DNA from: Ruminococcus flavefaciens
GTDB lineage: Bacteria; Bacillota; Clostridia; Oscillospirales; Ruminococcaceae
Length of the DNA stretch: 33,713 nt
Reading direction: 5' to 3'
NCBI GenBank assembly: GCA_004556875.1
Contig: SFFP01000001.1
Location: 1-33,713, forward strand
Made by a program: the position numbers and the translations under genes. Under the pieces are notes generated by a model. It did no database searches, was not told where the DNA came from, and saw nothing but the letters and a program-made list of their open reading frames with translations. Position 1 is the stretch's first letter. Every line of letters begins with the position of its first letter. Below, in pieces: positions 1 to 8,283 of the stretch.

Positions 1-330
1 CTAAGAAATTCAAAGCAACGATCTCATCACGCTGCCTGATATATGCCTATTTCAGATTTTGGGTATTCTATGACTGCACATTTCTTGACAATTCCAATTG
101 ATTTCCAACTTACATAATAATAAGTCGATTTTGGCATACAATATTTTGAAGGTAATCGTGGAAATTCGGATACGATTTTTCAGAAAAAAACGCATTCCAA
201 CCACTTGTTTACCACTTATTTGTACCAAAAGCTGCCAAAAATCACTTGAAGCTGCTAAAAGCGAAATCGTAAAATACCGCGAAATACAGTCATTTTCGCA
301 TTTTAGCAAAAATCACTAAAAGTGCTTCTA
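1..330. other. Non-coding left edge, probable end of an integrated element
   Basis: I see no gene here; the open frames are short, overlap on both strands and lack ribosome binding sites. The DNA is AT-rich. It holds short direct repeats: CAAAAATCACT at 236-246 and 307-317, and CCACTTGTTT/CCACTTATTT in tandem near 201-220. Such repeats are what integrase arm sites at the end of an element look like. With the tmRNA-like 3' fragment just downstream, the likely reading is the terminal segment of an element lying mostly to the left of the window. That is inference. Confidence 0.35.
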
Positions 331-334
331 CTTT

Positions 335-357
335 TTCAATTCCCCTCGCCTCCACCA
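335..357 (+). pseudogene. 3' fragment of tmRNA (ssrA) or a tRNA, possible att site
   Basis: Positions 335-341 (TTCAATT) read as a T-loop, 342-346 (CCCCT) as the 3' side of the T-stem, 347-353 (CGCCTCC) as the 3' acceptor strand, then A and an encoded CCA at 355-357. This closely matches the usual 3' end of Clostridia tmRNA. The 5' T-stem partner, which should be near 330-334 and be G-rich, reads ACTTT and does not pair. No tag-peptide region or 5' acceptor strand occurs upstream in the window. It therefore looks like the segment copied on integration into ssrA. A tRNA-Ser end is the alternative. Confidence 0.5.
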
Positions 358-401
358 TTAGCTGAGCCTTTACAGGCTCGCTCAAACATACTGAATAATA
401 T

Positions 402-436
402 AAAAACGCTCCGATAAAGTTTCGGGGCGATTTTTT
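402..436 (+). terminator. Rho-independent terminator after the tmRNA-like end
   Basis: Stem CGCTCCGA (407-414) pairs with TCGGGGCG (422-429), with one G-T pair and a 7-nt loop, then six T at 431-436. A smaller hairpin, GAGCCT/AGGCTC, lies just upstream at 364-379. The position 45 bases after the CCA end fits a native ssrA terminator. The A-run before the stem could make it work in both directions. Confidence 0.6.
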
Positions 437-532
437 ATAGAGAAAATACTCAATGCATAATTGTTGTGTCAGCTTGCGCGGACGTATCCGGATATACGAT
501 ACTGCTGTCACGGTAAGAATCGAGAACTGTAG

Positions 533-554
533 GGGACGGTGGCTTCAACGTCCC
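533..554. repeat. Small hairpin within a GGGGACG...CGTCCC motif
   Basis: GGGACG (533-538) and CGTCCC (549-554) form a 6-bp stem with a 10-nt loop. The surrounding context (ACTGTAGGGGACGG...) resembles a short interspersed repeat I associate with gut Clostridia. No second copy is in this window, so the repeat status is from memory only. The nearby imperfect palindrome around GTATCCGGATATAC (about 484-498) has no assigned role. Confidence 0.25.
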
Positions 555-563
555 GAAAAACTC

Positions 564-601
564 TAAAAAAATCGCCCCGACGCAAAAATCGGGGCATTTT
601 T
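564..601 (-). terminator. Terminator of the NlpC/P60-like dockerin gene
   Basis: GCCCCGA (574-580) pairs with TCGGGGC (589-595) around an 8-nt loop. On the minus strand it is followed by a run of T (the A-run at 564-571). It begins a few bases past the stop codon at 608-610, so it ends that transcript. T residues on the plus side (597-601) make it potentially bidirectional. Confidence 0.75.
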
Positions 602-607
602 ATATTA

Positions 608-2938
608 TTACCATTCAAAGGCTTTTCCCACAGAGCTTGCGGAATAGCAGGCGAGGATAGCCGAAGCATCGTTGCTGTCTATCATACTGTCCTGTTCACT
701 GCACATAGTAGCTGACTCGGTATCGATATCAGCCGCAAGGTAACAAAGGCGCTCGGTCAGCATATCTTCGGGAGCTTCCGTGTCGGAAGTGAAGTACCAG
801 TCCTTGCCCACAGACCTCATCGCATAGCAGGCGAGAACTATACTTGCGTCAACGGAGTTCACCTGACCGTCCATGTTCACATCGCCTTTCAGCACTGTTG
901 CAACAGTTGGCGAAGCAAGCAGGTCTTCACCCGAATAAATGCTCACCATACAGACAAACTCATTGCCCTCGCGTCTGAATTCAAGCTCAGGCTCTCCAGA
1001 ACTTCCGAAGCTCAGCTCATCGGTGGGGATATTTTCGCCGTCCACAACAGCCTGAGAGATTATGTCCTTTGGAGCTATGCCCTTTCGGGAGATAAGCCTT
1101 ACAGCATCCTCGCTGAGTATCACAGGACATTCCGTAACATCAGTGGTCTCGGTCACATTGGTTGTGGTGGTTGAAGTAGTTGTTGCAGTTGTGGTAGAAG
1201 TAGTAGTGGTAGTAGTTGTCGTTGTAGTTGTTGTCGTGGTTGTAGTCGTCGTCGTTGTGGTCGTAGTAGTAGTTGTTGTTGTTGTCGTTGTAACAGGAAC
1301 AGTCACTACAGCTTCGCGGACAATCTCATCTGCAAATGGAATGACCACGTATGAATTTATCTTTGAACAGCCGTATATGGGATTGACGCTGTTTCGCTGT
1401 TCTGAGAAGTCTCCGTCGCCGTTTACAGGACCTGACTGCCACCAGAGGTCAGTACTTCCGCTTCCTGCATAGATGCCGATATGGTGATTGTCCGAGAGAG
1501 TGGCAAGTCCGCTGAGACCTGTTCCGAAGTTTCCGTCAACGCACCAGATTATATCGCCCTTTCTGAGAGCGCCGCTTCCCAGCATTTCAGCCTTTGTGGA
1601 GAACTCATAATACCTGAGTCCATAGGCATATATAAAGGGAAGCCAGCCGTTTCCGCCGCTCCACGAACGCCGTGAGAACATGGAATTGAACTCGCTGTTG
1701 AAGGGAACAGCAGTTCCTGCGTACTCCATAGAAGTGTCGTTGCAGAGAGAGATACATTTTGTGAGAGCGTGCCACACGAAAGCCATGCAATTGAGACCGC
1801 CCTCGGACGCAGAGCCGCCGCTTCCGACTATCATATTCTGCCAACCCTCGTTATACTGCCATTTGTCCCCGTTCGGAGAAGCCGCATAAAGCCATGTTGA
1901 GTAGGGGGTATTTACGTAATAGTCGTTCTTGGTGTACTGATTTATAAAGGTCTGCCACTGATTGAGCGACACAGTGAAGTTTCCGCCGCTTGCCCTTGAA
2001 ATTCCCTCATTGAAGTAGCTTCCGCCCGGATTTTTCAGTCCGTAGGTGACAGTTCTTGTGCTTCTTTCGCGGTAACCCTGACCCACAGCAGGGGGAGTAT
2101 CGGGAACACCGTCCCACGGCAGGACTATGTAAGTATTGTAAGCCGCACAGCCGTAAATGGGGTTGATGCTGTTATACTGCGCAGAAAAGTCGCCGTCTCC
2201 GGTAGTAGGACCAGTCTGCCACCAGAGGTCCTCTGAGCCGTTTCCCATATAGATACCGATGTGATGATTGTCAGCAGGTATGCTGAGACCGTTCATAAGA
2301 GTACCCACAGAGCCGTCCACGCACCAGATGATATCGCCCTTGCCGAGAACGCCGCTTGAAAGCATTTCGGCTTTTGTGCTGAAAGCGTAATATTTCACGT
2401 TGTATGTCCTGATGAAGTCGTACCAGCGGTTGCCGCCGCCTGTCCAGCTCGAACGTGAAAAGCCTGCATAATTGAAGCCGTTAAGCATGGGGACCCACTT
2501 ACCTGTTACGGACATATCCAGTCCCGAAGCCTCGGAAAGACTTTTTGCCACAGCGTGCCACACAAAGCCTGTACTGTTCATACCGCCTGCATCGTATGAG
2601 CCTCCGCCGCCGATGATATTCTGAGCGTACCCCTCGGCTATCTGCCACTTGTCACCTCGCGGAGATGCGGAATACAGCCAGTTTACAAAGGGCGTACCGA
2701 TGTAATAATCCAGCATCATGTACTTGTCGATAAAACCCAGCCACTGCGAACGAGGTTCGTGATAACGGTTTCCTCCTGCTATATTGAAAGCCTCGCTGAG
2801 GTAGACACCGTCCTTGTTATATAGTTCAGCGGCATTTGCTCTCATAGAGCCTTTCGGGAGTATGCCGCAGGTGATTATTACGATAAATGTTACAAATAGT
2901 GCTGCTGCCTTGCTGAGTAATTTTTCAGAATGAGACAT
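608..2938 (-). CDS. Secreted protein with two NlpC/P60-like domains, Thr linker and dockerin
   Basis: 776 aa. The start at 2938 is chosen because GAAAGGAG lies 8-9 nt upstream and a consensus promoter lies between it and a farther in-frame ATG at 3073. Residues 1-38 form a signal peptide. Two similar ~250-aa repeats follow (about 39-275 and 300-535). Each has a GG(M/L)N-x-x-x-FVWHA motif, GDIIWCVDG, and DNHHIGIY, the Cys/His layout of NlpC/P60-like cysteine hydrolases. Repeat 2 has Cys384, but repeat 1 has Ser122 at the aligned position, so repeat 1 is probably inactive or a binding module. A poly-Thr linker (about 550-595) leads to a spacer module (about 595-683) and a dockerin (about 684-776) with two Ca-loop/helix segments. 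It is likely a cellulosome-attached cell wall hydrolase or peptidase. The fold is inferred from motifs only. Confidence 0.7.
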   Translation of the reverse strand: MSHSEKLLSKAAALFVTFIVIITCGILPKGSMRANAAELYNKDGVYLSEAFNIAGGNRYHEPRSQWLGFIDKYMMLDYYIGTPFVNWLYSASPRGDKWQIAEGYAQNIIGGGGSYDAGGMNSTGFVWHAVAKSLSEASGLDMSVTGKWVPMLNGFNYAGFSRSSWTGGGNRWYDFIRTYNVKYYAFSTKAEMLSSGVLGKGDIIWCVDGSVGTLMNGLSIPADNHHIGIYMGNGSEDLWWQTGPTTGDGDFSAQYNSINPIYGCAAYNTYIVLPWDGVPDTPPAVGQGYRERSTRTVTYGLKNPGGSYFNEGISRASGGNFTVSLNQWQTFINQYTKNDYYVNTPYSTWLYAASPNGDKWQYNEGWQNMIVGSGGSASEGGLNCMAFVWHALTKCISLCNDTSMEYAGTAVPFNSEFNSMFSRRSWSGGNGWLPFIYAYGLRYYEFSTKAEMLGSGALRKGDIIWCVDGNFGTGLSGLATLSDNHHIGIYAGSGSTDLWWQSGPVNGDGDFSEQRNSVNPIYGCSKINSYVVIPFADEIVREAVVTVPVTTTTTTTTTTTTTTTTTTTTTTTTTTTTTTTSTTTATTTSTTTTNVTETTDVTECPVILSEDAVRLISRKGIAPKDIISQAVVDGENIPTDELSFGSSGEPELEFRREGNEFVCMVSIYSGEDLLASPTVATVLKGDVNMDGQVNSVDASIVLACYAMRSVGKDWYFTSDTEAPEDMLTERLCYLAADIDTESATMCSEQDSMIDSNDASAILACYSASSVGKAFEW
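1157..1302 (-). repeat. Low-complexity ACN codon repeat encoding the poly-Thr linker
   Basis: An almost uninterrupted run of threonine codons (GTN repeats on the plus strand) with a few Ser, Ala, Val and Asn near its 3' end. It joins the catalytic-like repeats to the spacer and dockerin, as in other Ruminococcus dockerin proteins. The third codon positions vary, so it is selected as protein rather than being a simple DNA repeat. The valine-rich frame on the other strand is its shadow. Confidence 0.85.
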
Positions 2939-2972
2939 AAAAAAGCTCCTTTCGTCATAACTACTTCTTACA

Positions 2973-3001
2973 TAATAGCATATACGCACAAAAATGTCAA
3001 T
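2973..3001 (-). promoter_or_regulatory. Promoter TTGACA-17-TATTAT
   Basis: On the minus strand the -35 is TTGACA (plus 2996-3001) and the -10 is TATTAT (plus 2973-2978), with a 17-nt spacer. It would start transcription about 28 nt before the ATG at 2938. The 303-base gap 2939-3241 holds this promoter, the divergent promoter of the GH43 gene, and AT-rich DNA without a gene. Confidence 0.75.
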
Positions 3002-3176
3002 AAACGGTGCAAAAATTAAAAAAATCTGTCTAAATTGTTCATAAGTACGTGCCAGCGTTGTTTTGTCCACCAAATCTGTGAATTTTAGGTTGATAAAGCT
3101 TCGTCATAATGATAAAATATATTTGAACAATATTAAAAAAATCGTCAAAATGTTACATAGTCTGCACAAAAAACAA

Positions 3177-3205
3177 TTGACGGTTTCGCAAACAGAAATT
3201 AAAAT
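3177..3205 (+). promoter_or_regulatory. Promoter TTGACG-17-TAAAAT for the GH43/CE1 gene
   Basis: -35 TTGACG (3177-3182), 17-nt spacer, -10 TAAAAT (3200-3205). The predicted start near 3212 leaves a ~30-nt leader ending in AAAAGGAGGAATTACC before the ATG. The leader resembles the one before the gene at 8284 (AAGGAGGGATTAC), suggesting shared translational signals for dockerin enzymes. Confidence 0.65.
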
Positions 3206-3241
3206 GAAACTAAGGGGAATTAAATAAAAGGAGGAATTACC

Positions 3242-6200
3242 ATGAAACACGTTAGCATGAAGAAAGCAATGGTTTCAATGATGCTTGCGGCAGCAGTCGC
3301 TGTACCTTCGGTCACAGGAGTCATCAAGCCTGTATCCGCCGAGGCGGCGCAGACCACAGTATCAAATCCGATAATCTGGGCAGATGTACCCGACACAGAC
3401 GTTATAAGAGTCGGCGATACATATTATATGGTGAGCACCACCATGTTTTTCAGCCCGGGCGCTCCCATTATGAAGTCGAAAGACCTTGTATCATGGGAGA
3501 TTTGCAGCTATGTCTATGACACTCTTGCAGACGGAGATGTCCAGTCACTCAGAAACGGAAAGAACGACTATTCCCACGGTCAGTGGGCAGCCAGCCTTCG
3601 CTATCACGACGGCAAATTCTATGTATTTTTCGGCAGCTACGGTACAGGCAAGTCCTATATCTTCCAGACTGACGATATTGAAAACGGTACATGGAAAAGA
3701 AGCGAGATAAACGGAATGTACCACGACGCTTCCATACTCTTTGACGATGACGGCAGGAATTACCTTGTCTATGGCGGCGGCGAGATAAAGATAAAAGAGC
3801 TGAACTCCGACATGACAGGCTTCAAGCAGGGCGGAGTTGACAAGACTCTCTTCAAGACAGGCATTTCGGGCTATGTTGCAGGAGAGGGTTCACATATCCA
3901 GAAAATAGGCGATTACTACTATATCTTCATAATTGCATGGCCAAGCGGAAGCGGACGTGTGGAGATATGCTACCGCAGCAAACAGCTCCTCGGAAACTAT
4001 GAGAGCAAGACCATTCTCAACTCTGGTGTCGGTTCTTACGGAAGCGGCGCTGCACAGGGCGGAATATTTGATACTCCCGACGGCAAATGGTACGGAATGG
4101 TGTTCCAGGATCACGGCTCTGTAGGAAGAATACCTGTACTCGTTCCTGTTACATGGCAGAACGACTGGCCGATAATGGGCGTAAACGGAAAAGCTCCCGT
4201 GACCCTTGATATAGGCAATGGCAGCGGCACTGACCTTGCAGGCGATGACAGCTTTGACTACTCCACCAATGACCTTGCACTGGAGTGGCAGTGGAACCAT
4301 AATCCCGATAATACGGCGTGGTCTGTGACCGAGCGTGAGGGCTGGCTGCGTCTGAAGAACAAGACCATAGCTTCACATCTGCTCAATGCGAGAAACACCC
4401 TTACCATGCGTACAGAAGGTCCTGCCTGCAGCAGCTATATCAAGATTGATACAAAGAACATGAAGGCAGGCGACTATGCAGGACTTTCCGCATTCCAGCT
4501 GAAATACGGCTGTATCGGTGTACGTGTTGATGACAGCGGCGCAAAGAAGATATATATGTCTGTAAATGAGAGCAGCGATGTGGCGACTGCTTCAAATAAG
4601 ATAATAGCCGAGCAGAACCTCAGCGGCGACGAGGTCTATCTCAAGGTGGACTTCAAGTTCGCAAACGTAAACTCTGACGGAAGTGCTTCAAACGACATAG
4701 ACAAGGCTAATTTCTATTACTCCTATGACGGTCAGAACTGGAGCAAGCTGGGGCAGGAGCTTAAAATGTCCTACGACTTGAAGCTCTTTACAGGCTACCG
4801 CAGCGGTATCTACAGCTATGCTACAAAGACAACGGGCGGCTATGCCGATATCGACTTCTTTGAGTATGACCGCCAGACATGGAACGGCAGCAATGGCAGC
4901 AAGGTGCTAAGCGGTTCGCCTGTTGTTGTAGAGCCTGACGCTGACGGATATTACTTCCACAACACATTCGAGAGCGGTACTGAGTCATGGTCGGGAAGAG
5001 GCTCTGCAAGCGTTGCTGTGGGAAAGACTGACCCCTATGCAGGAAGCGGCGTTCTCAGCTGTACAGGCAGAGAAGCAAGCTGGAACGGTGCAACGAGAGC
5101 TCTCAACGCAAAGGCTTTCAAGGCAGGCGAGGAATACAGCTTCAGCACTGTTGTAAAATACGACGAAGGTCCTGACCTTCAGACATTCTACCTCACTCTC
5201 CAGTACGACAACGGCTCTGAGACAGTCTATGACAAGATAGCTATAACTGATGTGCCAAAGGGACAGTGGGTACAGCTTGCAAACACCAATTACAGGATAC
5301 CTGAAAATGCTTCGAATATGCAGTTCTACGTGGAAACAGCCGAGGGAGAAACAAGCTTTGCCATTGACGAGGCTATAGGCGCTGTGGCAGGTACTTTCAT
5401 TGACGGACCTAAGGCAGTTAACGTTGTCATGGGCGATATCAACGGCGACGAAGCTATTGACAGCTTTGACATAATTTCCGCAAGAAAAGCTCTTATCAGC
5501 GGCGAATTTGAGTCCTCTTCCGCAAAGAGAGCGGCTGATGTCAATAAGGACGGCGAATACAATGTTGCGGACGCTCTGCTCATTCAGCAGTATGTTCTCG
5601 GAAAGATAAGCGAATTCAAAAAGTCTGAAACTACCTCTGAGGGCGGCAGCGAGACAGTCACAAATGGTTATACTATGGCGGAGTATACAAAGCTTGTGGA
5701 AGCCAAAGTTTTAAACAAAGAGCCTGACTCATCACATCAGGAGAAGTCGGGCGTTCAGTACGGTACTGTAAAGAGCGGTTCATACTATTCAACTACCTGC
5801 AACCGCGAAAAGCCTTTCAATATACTTCTGCCTGCAAACTATGACCCGAACAAAAAATACCCTGTGCTCTACGTTATGCACGGCTACTGGGAAAATCAGG
5901 ACAGAATGATAATCAAAGGCAACGGCACTATGTACACCCGTCAGATAATAGGAAATGCCATTGCAGAGGGCGAAGCCGAGGACATGATAGTTGTGTTCCC
6001 GTATATCTATTCAAGTGCCACACAGAAGGACTGCACGGCTATGGACGATGCAAACAATGCGGCATATGATAACTTCATCAATGACCTTACCAAAGACCTT
6101 ATGCCATATATCGAGAAGAATTACAGCGTAAAGACAGGCAGGGAGAATACTGCCATAACAGGCTTCTCAATGGGCGGCAGAGAGTCCCTTATGATAGGCA

Positions 6201-6478
6201 TGAAGCGTCCCGACCTGTTCGGCTATGTGGGAGCTATATGCCCTGCACCCGGTGCAACAGGTGATTTCAAGTGGAAGAGCGGAGAAGAACCGCACCTGCT
6301 TTTCATCACCGCAGGAAGCAATGACGAAGTAGTTTATACAACGCCTAACGGCTATCACGAGAGCTTCACCAAGAACGGAGTACCCCACGTATGGCACTAT
6401 GTCAACGGCGGATATCACGGTGACAACTCTATCCACGCACACCTCTACAACTTCGTGCGTGCAGTATTCAAAGCTTGA
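3242..6478 (+). CDS. Secreted GH43 glycosidase - CBM22 - dockerin - CE1 esterase
   Basis: 1078 aa. A perfect AAGGAGG lies 7 nt before the ATG. A signal peptide (about 1-35, VSAEA) is followed by a five-bladed GH43 domain (about 40-330). Its expected triad is base Asp51 in VPDTDVIRVGDTYY, Asp162 in YHDASILFDD, and acid Glu215 in GEGSH. A beta-sandwich typical of long GH43 enzymes (about 345-560) follows, then a CBM22/CBM4-9-like module (about 575-715), a dockerin (about 730-795, GDINGDEAIDSFD and ADVNKDGEYNVAD), and a CE1 esterase (about 833-1078) with GFSMGG nucleophile Ser976, probable Asp1028 and His1059. The likely role is removal of arabinose or xylose units and acetyl or feruloyl esters from xylan. 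The dockerin is internal rather than terminal. The domain order is seen; substrates are inferred from families. Confidence 0.88.
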   Translation: MKHVSMKKAMVSMMLAAAVAVPSVTGVIKPVSAEAAQTTVSNPIIWADVPDTDVIRVGDTYYMVSTTMFFSPGAPIMKSKDLVSWEICSYVYDTLADGDVQSLRNGKNDYSHGQWAASLRYHDGKFYVFFGSYGTGKSYIFQTDDIENGTWKRSEINGMYHDASILFDDDGRNYLVYGGGEIKIKELNSDMTGFKQGGVDKTLFKTGISGYVAGEGSHIQKIGDYYYIFIIAWPSGSGRVEICYRSKQLLGNYESKTILNSGVGSYGSGAAQGGIFDTPDGKWYGMVFQDHGSVGRIPVLVPVTWQNDWPIMGVNGKAPVTLDIGNGSGTDLAGDDSFDYSTNDLALEWQWNHNPDNTAWSVTEREGWLRLKNKTIASHLLNARNTLTMRTEGPACSSYIKIDTKNMKAGDYAGLSAFQLKYGCIGVRVDDSGAKKIYMSVNESSDVATASNKIIAEQNLSGDEVYLKVDFKFANVNSDGSASNDIDKANFYYSYDGQNWSKLGQELKMSYDLKLFTGYRSGIYSYATKTTGGYADIDFFEYDRQTWNGSNGSKVLSGSPVVVEPDADGYYFHNTFESGTESWSGRGSASVAVGKTDPYAGSGVLSCTGREASWNGATRALNAKAFKAGEEYSFSTVVKYDEGPDLQTFYLTLQYDNGSETVYDKIAITDVPKGQWVQLANTNYRIPENASNMQFYVETAEGETSFAIDEAIGAVAGTFIDGPKAVNVVMGDINGDEAIDSFDIISARKALISGEFESSSAKRAADVNKDGEYNVADALLIQQYVLGKISEFKKSETTSEGGSETVTNGYTMAEYTKLVEAKVLNKEPDSSHQEKSGVQYGTVKSGSYYSTTCNREKPFNILLPANYDPNKKYPVLYVMHGYWENQDRMIIKGNGTMYTRQIIGNAIAEGEAEDMIVVFPYIYSSATQKDCTAMDDANNAAYDNFINDLTKDLMPYIEKNYSVKTGRENTAITGFSMGGRESLMIGMKRPDLFGYVGAICPAPGATGDFKWKSGEEPHLLFITAGSNDEVVYTTPNGYHESFTKNGVPHVWHYVNGGYHGDNSIHAHLYNFVRAVFKA

Positions 6479-6511
6479 TAGTTTTATTGGGATAGACTTC
6501 CTCAAAAAGGA

Positions 6512-6550
6512 GAAACACCGCGGCTTCTTCCCTCGAAGCGGCGGCGTTTC
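6512..6550. terminator. Hairpin between convergent genes
   Basis: A long imperfect stem: GAAACACCGCGGCTTC (6512-6527) pairs with the segment ending GTTTC at 6550, with two mismatches and a 7-nt loop. It sits between the stop of the GH43/CE1 gene and the stop of the MATE gene on the opposite strand. On the minus strand it is followed by CTCCTTTTT, so it may terminate leftward transcripts. The plus side has no real T-run. Confidence 0.5.
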
Positions 6551-6559
6551 ACTATATAC

Positions 6560-7957
6560 TCATATATCATCGACGATGTTGTTTATCCACACATTGCTCC
6601 GCACCATGAGCCAGCCGATGAATACCTTGACTATCTCAGAGAAGGTCACGACGGCAAATACTATGCGGATATCGAGGGAAGTAAAGTAAGAAAGGACTGC
6701 GGCAAGTGGTATCATAAGAAACCATGTATAGCCGAAGTCGAAAAGGAAGGTGATGCCTGTTTTTCCGCCGCTTCTCAGTGTGAAGTAGCAGGCGTTGGTG
6801 TAACCCCACATGGGCATTGTAAGCGCCTGTATCATTATCATGTAGGCGGCAAGAGAACGTACAGACGGCTCTGTGTTGTAGAGCTCAGGGAAAAGTCCTG
6901 CGAGTGGGAGCATACAGACTCCCACTACCGTAGCCGCGGCAACTGCAAAGAATAATAGCTTATTGTCAAGGTCACGGGCCTCTTTTAGCTTGTTCGCACC
7001 CAGCTTTGCACCCACAAGTATGGCTATGCAAGCGCCCATTTGCAGATATACCGAGCTGAAAAGGTTAGTCATTGTGCTTGAGATGTTTCTCGCCGCAACT
7101 ACCTCTGTGCTTCTTACCGAATAGCACTGTGCCACTACGGACATTCCAAGTGACCAGAGAAACTCATTGATAAACAGGGGAGTGCCGCGCTTTATGATAT
7201 CAAGGGCAAGTCTGCGCGGAATGCAGAAACCGCGAAAAGCTCCGACGATGTATTGGTTGCGCTGTGGGTGAGTGTGTGCCCAGATGATGACCACAAGAGC
7301 TTCAACGGTCTTTGCTATGACTGTAGCTATAGCCGCACCCTTTACTCCAAGTGCAGGCATACCGAGCTTTCCGAAAATAAGTCCGTAGTCAAGGAGCACG
7401 TTTATACCCACCGCTGACATAGCACCTGCCATAGGTATGCGTGTCTCTCCGCACTCGCGGACGATACTGGAGTAAGCCTGACCGATGCCGAATGGGATAA
7501 GTCCGAATACCATTATCCTCAGGTAATCCATGCCGTAACGGAGTATCTCACGAGCCTGCTGAGGTTCGCTCTCCTTACTGATGAAGAGTGATATGAGTGG
7601 CGAGCCGAAAAGCTCCATTATCACAGCTCCAACAGCGATTATAATTACACACAGGAGCAGTCGGAAACGGAAGGTGTATTTCTGACCCTCATGGTCGCCC
7701 TTGCCGAAAAACTGCGCTCCGAATATGCTGGGACCTGCAACTGCACCGAATACGGTGACATTGAATACGAATATGAACTGGTTGACGATGGAAACGCCGC
7801 TCATAGGCTCAGTGCCCATACTGCCCACCATGATGTTATCTATGAGACTTACGAAATTGGTGACGAGATTTTGCAGTATCATGGGTATTACCATGCTGAG
7901 AACTATCCTGTAGAATGCCTTGTCACCAATGAATTTTTTTCTGAATCCTGCTAACAT
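6560..7957 (-). CDS. MATE family efflux transporter
   Basis: 465 aa, about 12 transmembrane segments in two related halves, the usual length for multidrug and toxic compound extrusion proteins. The first segment (FYRIVLSMVIPMILQNLV...SLIDNIMVG) and the mid-protein PLFINEFLWSLG and ACYFTLRSGGKT stretches are typical of the DinF/NorM-like MATE group. These export cationic drugs or metabolites in exchange for Na+ or H+ across the cytoplasmic membrane. GGAGG lies 6 nt before the ATG, and a promoter (TTGCTA-17-TATAAT) is just upstream. It is monocistronic and convergent with the GH43/CE1 gene. The substrate cannot be told. Confidence 0.9.
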   Translation of the reverse strand: MLAGFRKKFIGDKAFYRIVLSMVIPMILQNLVTNFVSLIDNIMVGSMGTEPMSGVSIVNQFIFVFNVTVFGAVAGPSIFGAQFFGKGDHEGQKYTFRFRLLLCVIIIAVGAVIMELFGSPLISLFISKESEPQQAREILRYGMDYLRIMVFGLIPFGIGQAYSSIVRECGETRIPMAGAMSAVGINVLLDYGLIFGKLGMPALGVKGAAIATVIAKTVEALVVIIWAHTHPQRNQYIVGAFRGFCIPRRLALDIIKRGTPLFINEFLWSLGMSVVAQCYSVRSTEVVAARNISSTMTNLFSSVYLQMGACIAILVGAKLGANKLKEARDLDNKLLFFAVAAATVVGVCMLPLAGLFPELYNTEPSVRSLAAYMIMIQALTMPMWGYTNACYFTLRSGGKTGITFLFDFGYTWFLMIPLAAVLSYFTSLDIRIVFAVVTFSEIVKVFIGWLMVRSNVWINNIVDDI

Positions 7958-7981
7958 ATGTACCTCCGATGAATAAAAGAT

Positions 7982-8010
7982 ATTATAACATATAAAAAGG
8001 AAAATAGCAA
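7982..8010 (-). promoter_or_regulatory. Promoter TTGCTA-17-TATAAT for the MATE gene
   Basis: On the minus strand the -35 is TTGCTA (plus 8005-8010), then a 17-nt spacer, and the -10 is TATAAT (plus 7982-7987). The start would be near 7975, giving a short leader with GGAGG before the ATG at 7957. Confidence 0.7.
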
Positions 8011-8091
8011 CAGGCGAGGCTATATTTTTCCAAACGAAAGAAATAATACGCGCAGCAAGGGCGCAGCGTCACGCTGATATATGGAGGAAAA

Positions 8092-8193
8092 ATGGCTGCA
8101 TATGCAGTTTATATTACAGTAAAAGGAGGGAAGTATAAATATTGCCAAAAAGGCTATTATTTTTGTATTACTAAGCAATTATTTATATTATAA
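8092..8193 (+). CDS. Possible 33-aa small protein
   Basis: An ATG with GGAGG 7 nt upstream opens a 33-codon frame (MAAYAVYITVKGGKYKYCQK...) rich in Tyr and Lys, with two Cys near the middle. It lies in the 326-base gap before the GH141-like gene. I recognise no family, and no promoter is obvious. The good ribosome binding site is the only support. It could equally be a leader of the downstream transcript or a chance frame. Confidence 0.25.
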   Translation: MAAYAVYITVKGGKYKYCQKGYYFCITKQLFIL

Positions 8194-8217
8194 TTGATAT
8201 ATAAAAGATAAAAATAG

Positions 8218-8250
8218 CTATCATGCACAAAAATAAAGATAAAATGATAG
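8218..8250. repeat. Inverted repeat upstream of the GH141-like gene
   Basis: CTATCAT (8218-8224) and ATGATAG (8244-8250) are perfect inverted arms 19 nt apart, 34 nt before the ATG. The region is AT-rich and must contain the promoter, although no clean -35/-10 pair is visible. The repeat is a candidate operator. Confidence 0.3.
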
Positions 8251-8283
8251 TATAGAAGGGAAATTAAAATAAGGAGGGATTAC

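Noticed and set aside
98-511. Small proteins at the left edge
   Set aside because: Overlapping frames on both strands without ribosome sites, covering the tmRNA-like fragment and a terminator.
1062-1472. Valine-rich 136-codon frame on the plus strand
   Set aside because: It is the reverse complement of the poly-Thr linker codons of the dockerin gene.
2939-3073. N-terminal extension of the NlpC/P60-like protein to the ATG at 3073
   Set aside because: It would place the start upstream of a consensus promoter and hide the signal peptide; the ATG at 2938 has a strong ribosome site.
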